Source: Pelagicoccus sp. SDUM812003 (GTDB lineage Bacteria > Verrucomicrobiota > Verrucomicrobiia > Opitutales > Opitutaceae). Taken from it: DNA of 64,000 bases. The first letter of the stretch is position 1. Every line of letters starts with the position of its first letter. The notes under the pieces were generated by a model. It made no database searches. It saw nothing but the letters and a program-made list of their open reading frames with translations, and had not been told where the DNA came from. Positions 27,971 to 36,727 of this stretch are shown in pieces. A program made the position numbers and the translations under genes. The stretch spans positions 1 through 64,000 of the forward strand of contig NZ_JARXHY010000021.1 in NCBI RefSeq assembly GCF_031127815.1, written 5' to 3'.

Positions 27971-29172
27971 GTCCAGAACTTATCGACTTCTTCAACATCA
28001 CGCTCCGCTACGTGCACATCGTGGCGGCGATCATGTGGATCGGCAATTCCCTGCTCTTCACTTGGATGGAGATCAATCTACTGCAAAAGAAGGAGGACAA
28101 GGACCTGATCGGCTACATGGACATGCTGCACGGCGGTGGCGTTTTCCATCTGCAAAAACGTATCCTGAAACCGGATTCGATCCCCTCCCCGCTCCACTGG
28201 TTCTACTGGCAAAGCTACACGACCTGGCTCTCTGGATTCTTTCTTTTGGTGACCTACTTTTTCACTCGAGCGGATACCTTGATGATTGACCCGGCGAAAA
28301 CCGACCTCTCCAGCGCCGGAGCCATCACCATCAGCCTGGCGGGTATCTTCGGCGGTTGGCTGCTCTACGATCTCTACTGGCGCAGCCCGCTGAAGAACTA
28401 CCTGAAAACCGGAGCCGTGGTCTGGATCAGTCTGGTGGTGCTGTACGCGTGGGGGCTCGACTCCGTTTTCAACGGGAGAACGGTCTTCCTCCAAGTCGGC
28501 ATGACCTTGGGCTCGTTCATGACGGCCAACGTGTTCTTCCACATCATCCCCAACCAGCGCCGTTTCATGAAGGCCCTGAGAGAGGGCAAGGAGCACAACC
28601 TAAACGTCGGCAAAGCGGCGAAGTTCCGGTCGTTGTCGAACCACTACATCACCTTCCCCGTCATCTTCCTCATGCTCAGCGGCCACTATCCATCGCTCTA
28701 CGGCGGAGAGCGGCGGGTGCTGGTTCTTAGCGTCATCGTGCTCGGCTTGATCGTCATCAAGTACATGATGAACATTCGCAACACCTTCAAACCATGGCTG
28801 GCGGTGGCGGGAGCCACCTTTGCAGGCAGTGCATCCATCATCGCCGCCGCCATCTCCTTGCCGACTGGAAACGAGCCCGAACGCAGCGAACTGGCCATCA
28901 AAGGCGAGACCGTTTTCACCCAGACGGGTTGCAACGCTTGTCACCAGGGAGCCAATACAAGCATCGCTCCGAGCCTTGAAGGGATTTACGGCAGCCTGCG
29001 CCAGCTGGCCGATGGCAGCGAAGCGGTGGCGGACGAGGCCTACCTGAAGGAGTCCATCCTGCGAGCCCCGACAAGAGTCTCAAAAGGGTACGCCCCTGCC
29101 ATGCCGGTCTACGAAAACGTACTAAGCCCAACTCAAGTCGAGCAGCTGGTCGCCTACTTGAAGGAACTCTAG
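27967..29172 (+). CDS. puuD: Membrane urate hydroxylase PuuD with cytochrome c domain
   Basis: A 401-residue integral-membrane urate oxidase that turns urate into 5-hydroxyisourate and passes electrons to the respiratory chain rather than to oxygen directly. The N-terminal part (residues about 1-300) has some eight helices with FNITLRYVHIVAAIMWIGNS and the family text LHGGGVFHLQK and TANVFFHIIPNQR. The C-terminal cytochrome c domain has one heme site CNACH (Cys322, Cys325, His326) and a probable methionine ligand in YAPAMP. The open frame extends back to 27619, but that part is inside xdhB; ATG 27967 overlaps the xdhB stop. No soluble uricase gene is present, so this is the urate step here. 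Confidence 0.95.
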   Translation: MSPELIDFFNITLRYVHIVAAIMWIGNSLLFTWMEINLLQKKEDKDLIGYMDMLHGGGVFHLQKRILKPDSIPSPLHWFYWQSYTTWLSGFFLLVTYFFTRADTLMIDPAKTDLSSAGAITISLAGIFGGWLLYDLYWRSPLKNYLKTGAVVWISLVVLYAWGLDSVFNGRTVFLQVGMTLGSFMTANVFFHIIPNQRRFMKALREGKEHNLNVGKAAKFRSLSNHYITFPVIFLMLSGHYPSLYGGERRVLVLSVIVLGLIVIKYMMNIRNTFKPWLAVAGATFAGSASIIAAAISLPTGNEPERSELAIKGETVFTQTGCNACHQGANTSIAPSLEGIYGSLRQLADGSEAVADEAYLKESILRAPTRVSKGYAPAMPVYENVLSPTQVEQLVAYLKEL

Positions 29173-29184
29173 TCCAAACCCCGA

Positions 29185-30468
29185 ATGCAAACACACCCGC
29201 TTCTCAAGCAAATCAATCCACCTCCACGTCTCATGATGGGCCCCGGCCCTGTGAATGCGGACCCGCGCGTGCAACGAGCCATGTCGGCCGACCTGCTAGG
29301 TCAGTACGATCCGGCTATGACCTCCTACATGAACGAGCTCATGGCCCTCTACCGGGAGATCTTTCGATCCGACTACTGCTGGACCTTCGTCATCGACGGA
29401 ACCAGTCGGGCGGCGATCGAGAGCGCTCTGGTCTCCCTCATCGAACCCGGAGACAAAGTTCTGGTGCCTGTATTCGGTCGCTTCGGGCACCTTCTGGCGG
29501 AAATCGCTTCCCGCTGCGGAGCGGAGGTGGTCACCCTTTCTCAGAAATGGGGCGAGGTCTTCGCTCCCGAGGAAATCGAAGCCGCCCTGGACCAGCATCG
29601 CCCGAAGCTGCTCGCCATCTGCCAGGGCGACACATCAACCACCATGAACCAGCCGTTGGCTGAGATCGGCAAGCTCTGCCACGAACGCGGCGTCATCAGC
29701 TACGTCGACGCCACCGCTTCCATCGCCGGGAACGAGCTGCTCATCGGCGAATGGAAGATCGATGTATGCACCGCAGGACTACAGAAATGCCTCGGCGGAC
29801 CTTCCGGTTCCGGGCCAATCACCATCTCGAATCGAGCGGCCGACCTGATCAAGTCCCGCTGGCATGTGGAAAAAGGGATCGAACCCGCAGGCTACTCGCC
29901 GGGACCTCGTTCGCGCATTCAGAGCAACTACCTGGACCTGGCAATGGTCATGGCGTACTGGAGCCCTCAGCGACTCAATCACCATACGGAAGCGACCAGC
30001 ATGCTCTACGGAGCTCGAGAATGCGCTCGCTGCATCCTCGAGGAGGGACTCGAGGCCGGCATCGCTCGGCACTGGCTAGCCAGCGAGGCCATGACCAGCG
30101 GATTGCAAGCCCTCGGCCTCAAGCTGTTCGGAAACCAGAGCCAAAAGATGTCAAATGTCACCGGAGTCTACATACCGGACGCCGTCGATGGCGAGGCGGT
30201 GCGTCGCGACATGCTGCACCACTTCGGAGTGGAGATCGGCACCTCGTTTGGGCCGCTTCACGGCAAGATCTGGCGTATCGGCGCCATGGGATACAACGCT
30301 CGCAAGGATGCCGTTCTTCGCACCCTCAACGCTCTGTCGTCCTGTTTGCGCCTTCACGGATACCAGGTACCCGAGCAGGACGCCGCTCTGGCCGCTCTCG
30401 AAGTCTACGCCGCCTCCGAATCAGCCCCCGCCGATATAGAGGTTTCTCCCGCTTCCGAAACGAAGTGA
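29185..30468 (+). CDS. pucG: Ureidoglycine-glyoxylate transaminase PucG
   Basis: A 427-residue PLP enzyme of the alanine-glyoxylate aminotransferase fold. The lysine that binds PLP is Lys201 in GLQKCLGGPSG, preceded by SYVDATASIAGNE. The N-terminal LLGQYDP (Gln40) matches the GQ.DP signature of PucG proteins, in which this glutamine distinguishes (S)-ureidoglycine-glyoxylate transaminase from ordinary alanine-glyoxylate transaminase. The reaction gives glycine and oxalurate. The C-terminal 30 residues are acidic and poorly conserved. The gene follows puuD by 12 bases. Ordinary serine- or alanine-glyoxylate transaminase remains possible, but the motif and the allantoate amidohydrolase in the same operon favour PucG. 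Confidence 0.9.
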   Translation: MQTHPLLKQINPPPRLMMGPGPVNADPRVQRAMSADLLGQYDPAMTSYMNELMALYREIFRSDYCWTFVIDGTSRAAIESALVSLIEPGDKVLVPVFGRFGHLLAEIASRCGAEVVTLSQKWGEVFAPEEIEAALDQHRPKLLAICQGDTSTTMNQPLAEIGKLCHERGVISYVDATASIAGNELLIGEWKIDVCTAGLQKCLGGPSGSGPITISNRAADLIKSRWHVEKGIEPAGYSPGPRSRIQSNYLDLAMVMAYWSPQRLNHHTEATSMLYGARECARCILEEGLEAGIARHWLASEAMTSGLQALGLKLFGNQSQKMSNVTGVYIPDAVDGEAVRRDMLHHFGVEIGTSFGPLHGKIWRIGAMGYNARKDAVLRTLNALSSCLRLHGYQVPEQDAALAALEVYAASESAPADIEVSPASETK

Positions 30469-30505
30469 GCGCATCCACCCTCCCTCACACACTTCCGATC
30501 ACCTC

Positions 30506-31867
30506 ATGCTTCAGCACGGCTCACTGCTCATAGAAAACATCGACTACCTCGTCACGGCCAACGAATCGCAAGACGTTCTGACCGACGCCTGGCTTGTCAT
30601 CGAAAACGGTGTGATCACCGAGGTCGGCTCCGGACGCGAGCAGCCGAGTATCAATATTTCCGCTACACTCTCTGGGAAAGGAAAGATCGCCACACCCGGT
30701 TTCATAAACACCCACCATCATCTCTATCAGAACATGGCTCGGGCCTACACGCCGGGCAACAACCTCCCGCTGCTTCCTTGGCTGTCTCATATGAACAAGC
30801 TGTGGAAGGGGTTCAGGGAAGACGATCTCCACGCCTGCAGCTTGTTGGGAATCGCGGAGCTCATGCTTAGCGGAGCGTCAACTATCGCCGACCATCACTA
30901 CGTTTTCCCCGCAGGAGCGAAAGACATGATCCCCGCCCAATTCCGGGCCGCCGAAACCATGGGTGTCCGTTTCCACGCCAGCCGCGGATCCATGGACCTG
31001 CATTCCGAGCTGATCTCCGAATGGGCTCTACAGGATGGAGAGACCATTCTGAGCGAGACGGAGTCGCTGATAAAGACCTACCACGACGCTTCGCGCGGCA
31101 GCTGGCGACAAATCATCGTGGCTCCTTGCGCCGCCACTTCCTGCTCGCAAGGACTGCTTCGCGACAGCGCCTTTCTCGCACGGAAATACCAGACCGGGCT
31201 GCACACCCACTGCGGCGAAACGATCGAGGAGAATTCGTTTTCCCTGGAAAAATTCGGCCGCCGCCCGCTGGACTACTTGCTGGATTGCGGTTGGGACTAC
31301 GATCGGGCCTGGCTCGCTCATGGCATTCACTTCGACGATCGCGAGCTCGCCCTGCTCGCCGAATGCGGCATCGGCGTGGCCCATTGCCCAAACGCCAACA
31401 TGCGCCTAGGCTCCGGGATCTGTCGCGTGCCGGAACTGATCCAGCTCGGCATCAAGGTCGGGGTGGGCGTCGACGGCAGCGCTTCGAACGATTCGGGACA
31501 TATGCTCGCCGAGCTGCGTCAAGCCCTGTACCTCGCCCGCGTGCGCTACGGAGCCGAGGCGATGAGCCCGCTCGACGCTATCGATCTAGGCACATGGAGA
31601 GCCGCCGAAGTGATGGGGCGATACGATATCGGTCGTATCCAAAAAGGATACTGTGGAGACGTGGCGCTTTTCCCCACAGAGGATCTGTATTCAAACGCCG
31701 CAGAAAACCCCGTCGACGCCTTGCTCATCTGCCACGCTCGCCAAGTCAGCGAACTTGTCGTGGCTGGACAACTACGCATATCCAATGGGGAGTTTCTCGA
31801 CATCGATCTGGCCCGGATTCAGAGCGATCACCAACAACGAGCCCTGCGCGTCAGAGCCTCAGCCTAG
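30506..31867 (+). CDS. 8-oxoguanine deaminase-like amidohydrolase
   Basis: A 453-residue amidohydrolase of the TrzN/AtzB and 8-oxoguanine deaminase group. Metal ligands appear in PGFINTHHHLYQ (His70, His72), LHTHCGET, AHGIHFDD and VGVDGSASND. The stretches CPNANMRLGSGICRVPEL and VDGSASNDSGHMLAELRQAL are those of the bacterial 8-oxoguanine deaminases, which convert 8-oxoguanine to urate. That product would enter the pathway at PuuD, which fits the operon. It is clearly different from the guanine deaminase that opens the operon. Other substrates such as isocytosine or hydroxyatrazine cannot be excluded from sequence alone. Confidence 0.9.
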   Translation: MLQHGSLLIENIDYLVTANESQDVLTDAWLVIENGVITEVGSGREQPSINISATLSGKGKIATPGFINTHHHLYQNMARAYTPGNNLPLLPWLSHMNKLWKGFREDDLHACSLLGIAELMLSGASTIADHHYVFPAGAKDMIPAQFRAAETMGVRFHASRGSMDLHSELISEWALQDGETILSETESLIKTYHDASRGSWRQIIVAPCAATSCSQGLLRDSAFLARKYQTGLHTHCGETIEENSFSLEKFGRRPLDYLLDCGWDYDRAWLAHGIHFDDRELALLAECGIGVAHCPNANMRLGSGICRVPELIQLGIKVGVGVDGSASNDSGHMLAELRQALYLARVRYGAEAMSPLDAIDLGTWRAAEVMGRYDIGRIQKGYCGDVALFPTEDLYSNAAENPVDALLICHARQVSELVVAGQLRISNGEFLDIDLARIQSDHQQRALRVRASA

Positions 31868-31876
31868 CGAAGCCAC

Positions 31877-32254
31877 GTGAACATCGTAACCATAAGGAAC
31901 TGCCCGGAATCCATCGCTCCCGATCTCGCGGTCGCGAAGGAATTCATGTCGCCTCGCGTATCAGGCCTGGCAAACTTAAGCATTGCGGAAATCACCATTC
32001 CTCCGGGAGTGACCATCAAGAAGCACTACCATCGGGAAAGCGAGGAGGTCTATCAGGTCGTCTCGGGATCGGGAGTGATGTTTTTGGACGGAGAATCAAA
32101 AGCGCTGCACAGCGGACAATCCGTCGCCATCAAGGTTGGACAATGGCATCGCATCGCAAATCCAAGCGATCGGCCGTTGGTGATGATCGTGACTTGCTCG
32201 CCGCCCTGGCGGGCGGAGGACCAGGTCTTCGAGGAGGGGCCTGAGGAAACGTGA
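31877..32254 (+). CDS. Small single-domain cupin protein
   Basis: A 125-residue cupin from GTG 31877. The metal-binding cupin motif 1 is intact (HYHRESEEVYQVVSGSG: two histidines and a glutamate) and motif 2 carries the last histidine (GQWHRIANPSD). It is not the two-domain ureidoglycine aminohydrolase AllE, which is about twice as long, but its place in the operon, between the deaminase and an exporter, makes a role with a pathway intermediate possible. Its stop overlaps the exporter start (GTGA). Catalytic or sensory function is open; I do not recognise an exact subfamily. Confidence 0.88.
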   Translation: MNIVTIRNCPESIAPDLAVAKEFMSPRVSGLANLSIAEITIPPGVTIKKHYHRESEEVYQVVSGSGVMFLDGESKALHSGQSVAIKVGQWHRIANPSDRPLVMIVTCSPPWRAEDQVFEEGPEET

Positions 32255-33153
32255 ATCAGGCCCTAGCGAATCCGAAATCACGAGGAGCTGCCTTGGTCCT
32301 CCTTGCGGGCGTCTGCTGGGGCTTTCATGGCGTTCTGATAAAGTTCGCCTACGCCATGGGCGCGTCCTTCATGGAGGTGTTTCTCTCCGAGGGCATCGTC
32401 GCGAGCGTCGTATTCGCTTTTCTGTTACGTCGTTCAAAGTCGGTCCAGCTTCCTCAATCGGCTAAGGAATGGGCCTGGCTCGCTTTAGCCGGCGTTACCT
32501 CTCTCGGCGTCGGCAGCTTTCTGTTTCTATCGTTTAGCCTGGGTCCAGTAGCGATCGGAGCTACGCTGCTCTTTCTCTACCTGCCACAAATCTACCTGTT
32601 CTCGATTCTGAGCTCGCGCCACGCGTTTCGATGGAGCCAGTTGGCATCGGTCATCATTCTGCTACTTGGAGCCGCTATCGCCACCGACGCCCTATCCGTT
32701 TTCCAAGGACTCGAGTCAAAAGGAGCCTTGCTAGCAGGATTCGCCGCTTCGGTCTGCTACGCGACGATCTTTCTCATCACCCCTCGCATCAGCCAGCATT
32801 CCTCCGCCACCTTCCGCTCGCTCTTCCTATCGCTGGCGAACGTGCTCGGCAGCCTGCTGGTGCTTTCGAGCCTGCCCATCACTCGCGGAGAAATCAGCAG
32901 CGAGCCCATCTCCTTCGTCGCTCTAGCGCTTGTATTGGGATTCGTGGGACAGGCCATACCGATCATTGCGATGATGAAAGGCATCCCGCTGGCGGGCTCC
33001 AGCCTTTCCGGCGTGCTTGCTTCCACAGAGCTTCCGATCGCAGTGATCTCTTCTGCCCTCATCCTCGACGAAGCCATCACGCTCCAGCGAGGAGCAGGGG
33101 TGGTTTTGGTTTTTCTCGGCATCGTTCTCTTCAACCTTCGTTCCTCCAAATGA
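32251..33153 (+). CDS. EamA/DMT-family transporter
   Basis: A 300-residue inner-membrane protein with ten predicted helices in two EamA repeats (GAALVLLAGVCWGFHGVLIK at the start and an inverted partner from about residue 155: LLAGFAASVCYATIFL). These drug/metabolite transporters often export metabolites such as amino acids or purines (RhtA, NepI-like functions exist in the superfamily). The start at GTG 32251 overlaps the cupin stop and the end overlaps the next gene by four bases, so it is a true member of the operon. Substrate is unknown; export of a surplus purine or a nitrogenous product is a guess from context. Confidence 0.92.
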   Translation: MNQALANPKSRGAALVLLAGVCWGFHGVLIKFAYAMGASFMEVFLSEGIVASVVFAFLLRRSKSVQLPQSAKEWAWLALAGVTSLGVGSFLFLSFSLGPVAIGATLLFLYLPQIYLFSILSSRHAFRWSQLASVIILLLGAAIATDALSVFQGLESKGALLAGFAASVCYATIFLITPRISQHSSATFRSLFLSLANVLGSLLVLSSLPITRGEISSEPISFVALALVLGFVGQAIPIIAMMKGIPLAGSSLSGVLASTELPIAVISSALILDEAITLQRGAGVVLVFLGIVLFNLRSSK

Positions 33154-33680
33154 GCCGGATCTCACTCGCTGAACTCAACGCCCTGCCAGGCCCGGAGTAC
33201 CTCTTTCGCTTAGGCGAACTCTACGAATACTCCCCCTGGGTGGTGGAGGAATCCTGCGGCCGGCGGCCCTTCGCTAGCCTGAAAGCCATGCAAGCCACGC
33301 TGGAAAGCATCATCTACGGAGCCACCCAAGCGGAGCAGCTTTCCCTTTTGCGAGCCCACCCGGACCTAGCGGCCAAGATAGAGCAGGTCGCTTCACTGAC
33401 CGAATTTTCGCGCGGCGAGCAAACCCGAGCTGGGTTCGCGGAGCTCCCGGCGGCCCAGCTTAAGGAGCTGCGATTCAAGCTCGAAGCCTACCGCGAACGC
33501 TTTGCACACCCGTTTATCCTTTGCGTGAGCGAGCACAACGCTAGCGAAACGCTGCCGATACTGGGCGCTCGCCTGGAAGCTTCGATCGATTCCGAGCGCA
33601 TCGCCTGCCTTGCTCAAGTGGCCCGAATCGGCTGGCACCGCCTGAGCAAACTTGTAACCACCGAACCCCTACAATCATGA
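33150..33680 (+). CDS. uraD: OHCU decarboxylase
   Basis: A 176-residue 2-oxo-4-hydroxy-4-carboxy-5-ureidoimidazoline decarboxylase, which makes (S)-allantoin after HIU hydrolase. The all-helical fold shows the family beginning (ISLAELNALPG), the catalytic histidine His70 in RAHPDLA, the helix TRAGFAEL and the phosphate-type site FILCVSEHNASE. I start it at ATG 33150, overlapping the exporter stop as ATGA; the open frame upstream to 32631 is only an overlap with the transporter gene. It is followed by HIU hydrolase with another ATGA overlap, as expected of two consecutive steps. Confidence 0.95.
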   Translation: MSRISLAELNALPGPEYLFRLGELYEYSPWVVEESCGRRPFASLKAMQATLESIIYGATQAEQLSLLRAHPDLAAKIEQVASLTEFSRGEQTRAGFAELPAAQLKELRFKLEAYRERFAHPFILCVSEHNASETLPILGARLEASIDSERIACLAQVARIGWHRLSKLVTTEPLQS

Positions 33681-34033
33681 GCGGAAAACTGAGCACACAC
33701 GTCCTCGACAACTACCACGGAAGACCGGCCCAAGGCGTCTATTGGAAACTCTCGCGACTCTCCGCAGAGAATCAATGGGAGGAAATGAGCGAGGGACAGA
33801 CCAACGCCGACGGTCGCACCGACGGGCCCTTGCTCGCAGACGGGGCTCTGACCACCGGTCGATACCGCTTGAGTTTCAAAATCGACCACTACTACGCCGA
33901 CTCCAAAGTCCCTCTTCCTTCGACTCCGTTCCTCGACGTCATTTCCATCGAAGTCAATTTGCAGGCGGGTGAACGCTACCATGTGCCATTGCTCATGACT
34001 CCTTGGAGCTATTCAACCTACCGGGGAAGCTAA
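33677..34033 (+). CDS. hiuH: 5-hydroxyisourate hydrolase (transthyretin-like)
   Basis: A 118-residue HIU hydrolase of the transthyretin-related family. It shows the N-terminal signature LSTHVLDNYHGRPA with catalytic His8, a central TDGPL, the second histidine in RYHVPLL, and the C-terminal tetrapeptide YRGS that marks the true hydrolases. It opens the ring of 5-hydroxyisourate made by PuuD and gives OHCU for the decarboxylase encoded just upstream. No signal peptide, so cytoplasmic. The four-base overlap upstream and three-base gap downstream fit coupled expression. Confidence 0.96.
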   Translation: MSGKLSTHVLDNYHGRPAQGVYWKLSRLSAENQWEEMSEGQTNADGRTDGPLLADGALTTGRYRLSFKIDHYYADSKVPLPSTPFLDVISIEVNLQAGERYHVPLLMTPWSYSTYRGS

Positions 34034-34036
34034 CCC

Positions 34037-35341
34037 ATGAGACCCGATCCCAGAGACGTCGTCTTTCAAAAATTGCTCGAGCGTATTGAGATACTCGGCA
34101 CAATCAGCTCGTCGGACCATTGCTTGACACGCATATTCCTGTCACGAGAGATGGATACAGCCTCCCGACTCATTCAGTCTTGGATGAATTCGGCCGGCTT
34201 GATCACACAGGTGGATGGCATGCAGAACGTGGTCGGCTCCTGGCCCTCCGAAAACGCCCAGTCTCCCTCCCTACACATCGGATCCCACTACGACACCGTG
34301 ATCAACGCCGGGAAATACGATGGCACGCTGGGTCTGTTGCTGAGCATCGCTGCGGTGGAATTGCTTCAACAGGAAGGCTATCAGCCTCGCCATTTCATCA
34401 ACGTGCTCGGCTTCTGCGACGAGGAAGGGATCCGATTCAGCTCGACCTTCCTAGGCAGCAGCTACTTATGCGGCGCATTCGATCTTGGCATGCTCCACCG
34501 CAAGGATCGAGACGGTATCACCATGGGCGCAGCTTTGGAGGCCCGCGGGTTTGATACGAGCTCCATCAATCGACCACCCGCCCTAATCCAGGAAGACGAC
34601 ATATTTCTGGAGACGCATATCGAGCAAGGTCCGATTCTCGAGTCCCTCGACTTGCCGCTGGGAGTCGTCGACGGGATCGCCGCCCAGATGCGTATCAAAA
34701 TTTCGCTGACAGGAAAGTCAGGCCACGCAGGCACCACTCCTTTCCCGATGCGAAAAGACGCTTTGGTGGCGGCCTCGGAAATGATCCTCGCTGTCGAAAC
34801 CCTTTTCGCCCAAAACCCAAACGCTCGGGCCACGGTCGGCTACCTAAACAATCAGCCCAACGCGATCAACGCCATTTCAGGAGAAGTCGATTTCACCATC
34901 GATCTCCGGCATCCCGTCACTGCCGGACTCAACGCCTTGTTCGAAAAGCTTGAAAGCGATCTTCGCCGCATCGCCAGAAATCGCTCCATCGAGATGGAGA
35001 TCGATGTCATGCAGCGGACCGAGTCCATCGAATGCGATCGCGACGTGCAGAAGGCTATCAGCAAGTGCATCAGTCGACACCAGAAACGACTGACCAGCTT
35101 CACCAGCGGAGCGGGACACGATACGCTGAAGATCGCTCAAACCTGCCGAGCAGGCATGATGTTCGTACGCTGCCGCGACGGGTTGAGTCACCACCCGGAT
35201 GAATACACCGACCCTAGCGACATCCGTTCCGCCCTCGATGCATGGGTGGATGTCATTCGCGAAATCGATCAAAACTTCCCATCGAAAAAAGCCGCGAGCA
35301 GCATGGAGCAAAAGCCCGTGACGCAATCAAGCCGATCATGA
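34037..35341 (+). CDS. allC: Allantoate amidohydrolase (M20 family)
   Basis: A 434-residue M20-type metallo-amidohydrolase of the hydantoinase/carbamoylase family, best fitting allantoate amidohydrolase, which releases ammonia and carbon dioxide from allantoate to give ureidoglycine. Metal-binding motifs are IGSHYDTVINAGKYDG, CDEEGIRF and LETHIEQGP; the dimerisation lid domain has TGKSGHAGTTP and the last metal histidine follows in SHHPDEYT. N-carbamoyl-amino-acid hydrolases have the same motifs, but the neighbours (HIU hydrolase before, allantoinase after) decide. The stop overlaps the allB start (ATGA). Confidence 0.92.
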   Translation: MRPDPRDVVFQKLLERIEILGTISSSDHCLTRIFLSREMDTASRLIQSWMNSAGLITQVDGMQNVVGSWPSENAQSPSLHIGSHYDTVINAGKYDGTLGLLLSIAAVELLQQEGYQPRHFINVLGFCDEEGIRFSSTFLGSSYLCGAFDLGMLHRKDRDGITMGAALEARGFDTSSINRPPALIQEDDIFLETHIEQGPILESLDLPLGVVDGIAAQMRIKISLTGKSGHAGTTPFPMRKDALVAASEMILAVETLFAQNPNARATVGYLNNQPNAINAISGEVDFTIDLRHPVTAGLNALFEKLESDLRRIARNRSIEMEIDVMQRTESIECDRDVQKAISKCISRHQKRLTSFTSGAGHDTLKIAQTCRAGMMFVRCRDGLSHHPDEYTDPSDIRSALDAWVDVIREIDQNFPSKKAASSMEQKPVTQSSRS

Positions 35342-36666
35342 TCGACCTCTGTATTCATAACGTTACGACATACATCGACGGCTCCTGGAGGACCTCGAGC
35401 TTGAGCGTCGATGCAGGAAAGATCGTTTCCTTCGATCGCGAACGGGCTCGTCTGGTCGTGGACGCCGAGGGCAAGCGCTGTCTTCCTGGAGCAGTCGACC
35501 TGCATGTTCATTTCAACGAGCCTGGTCGAACCCATTGGGAAGGCTTCGCCACCGGGGCACTAGCAGCAGCTGCCGGAGGGGCCACCTTCGTAGTGGAGAT
35601 GCCGCTCAATAGCATCCCGTCCACCGTATCCACGCAGGATCTCGCGACCAAGCTCTCCGCGATCGCGTCGAAGTCCATGATCGACTTCGGCCTCTGGGGT
35701 GGGCTAGTGCCAGGAAACGTCAATCAAATCGCGCCACTGGCCAAGGCGGGCGTGGCGGGCTTCAAGGCATTCATGTCGCCCAGCGGAACCGATGATTTTC
35801 AGAACAGCGACTACGCCACCTTGAAAGCGGGCATGAAGGAGATCGCTCACACGGGCAAGCTCCTCGCCATCCACGCGGAGGATCCCCAGGTTTTGGATAC
35901 AGTGGACTTTGCAGGACGAACGCGCATCAGCGCCTTCGACTGGGAGTACTCGCGTCCGGTAGAGGCGGAGATCAAAGCAGTGGAAATCGCCATGGAGCTC
36001 TCCCAGGAAACGGGCTGTCCGATCCACATCGTGCACGTCAGCTCGCCAGCGGTGCTCGATCGCATCGCCCTCGGCAAGCAGGCGGGAGTGAAGGTCACCT
36101 GCGAAACCTGTCCCCATTATCTGCTGCTTTCCACCGAAGACGCCCATCGCATCGGCCCCAACGCAAAGTGCGCCCCTCCGCTTCGACCGGAGGAGACTCG
36201 CCTCGCACTATGGCAGGCTCTGGATCAGGGAAAACTGGACACCATCGGCTCCGACCACTCGCCCTGCCCGCCCGACATGAAGACGGGAAGCCCGTTCTAC
36301 GACGCTTGGGGCGGCATCAGCGGATTGCAGCACGGTCTGCCCCTTCTGTGGAATTTCGGGCGCCAAGACGAGGCGCGATTCGCGAAGTTGATTAGCCTAA
36401 CCTGCGCCCAGCCCAGCGCCCTGATCAGCCTACCTAATAAAGGCGCTCTTAAAATCGGCTACGACGCCGACTTCGTCCTGGTGGAAGAGCTCCCTTCCCC
36501 TCTGAGCATCGATGCAGATAGTCTGCTCTATCGCCATCGCCATAGCGCCTACTGCGGCCTGAAAACTCGGTACAGGATAAGCGAAACCTGGCAACGCGGT
36601 CGCTGCCTGCTTCGCGATGGGAAAGCGGTGGCCCCGCCCGCAGGTACCTTCATAGCCTTTAACTAG
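35338..36666 (+). CDS. allB: Allantoinase
   Basis: A 442-residue cyclic amidohydrolase that opens allantoin to allantoate. It has the metal-binding DLHVHFNEPGRTHWEGF (allantoinases typically have EPGR.EWEGF), the bridging region GVAGFKAFMSPSGTD with the lysine that becomes carboxylated, HAEDP, HIVHVSSP, ETCPHYLLL and the aspartate in GSDHSPCP. Dihydroorotases and hydantoinases share the fold, but the GFKAFM and SDHSPCP text and the operon fit allantoinase. I start it at ATG 35338, overlapping the allC stop, and not at the extension to 35242 that runs within allC. Confidence 0.95.
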   Translation: MIDLCIHNVTTYIDGSWRTSSLSVDAGKIVSFDRERARLVVDAEGKRCLPGAVDLHVHFNEPGRTHWEGFATGALAAAAGGATFVVEMPLNSIPSTVSTQDLATKLSAIASKSMIDFGLWGGLVPGNVNQIAPLAKAGVAGFKAFMSPSGTDDFQNSDYATLKAGMKEIAHTGKLLAIHAEDPQVLDTVDFAGRTRISAFDWEYSRPVEAEIKAVEIAMELSQETGCPIHIVHVSSPAVLDRIALGKQAGVKVTCETCPHYLLLSTEDAHRIGPNAKCAPPLRPEETRLALWQALDQGKLDTIGSDHSPCPPDMKTGSPFYDAWGGISGLQHGLPLLWNFGRQDEARFAKLISLTCAQPSALISLPNKGALKIGYDADFVLVEELPSPLSIDADSLLYRHRHSAYCGLKTRYRISETWQRGRCLLRDGKAVAPPAGTFIAFN

Positions 36667-36727
36667 TCGCCCTGCCCGGCCGAAGGCGCTGGTACAGATC
36701 GTGCTGAAAGTCCTCTTCCCTAGAAAA

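Noticed and set aside
32631-33149. Long N-terminal extension of the OHCU decarboxylase
   Set aside because: This part lies wholly in the transporter gene in another frame; the family begins at ATG 33150.
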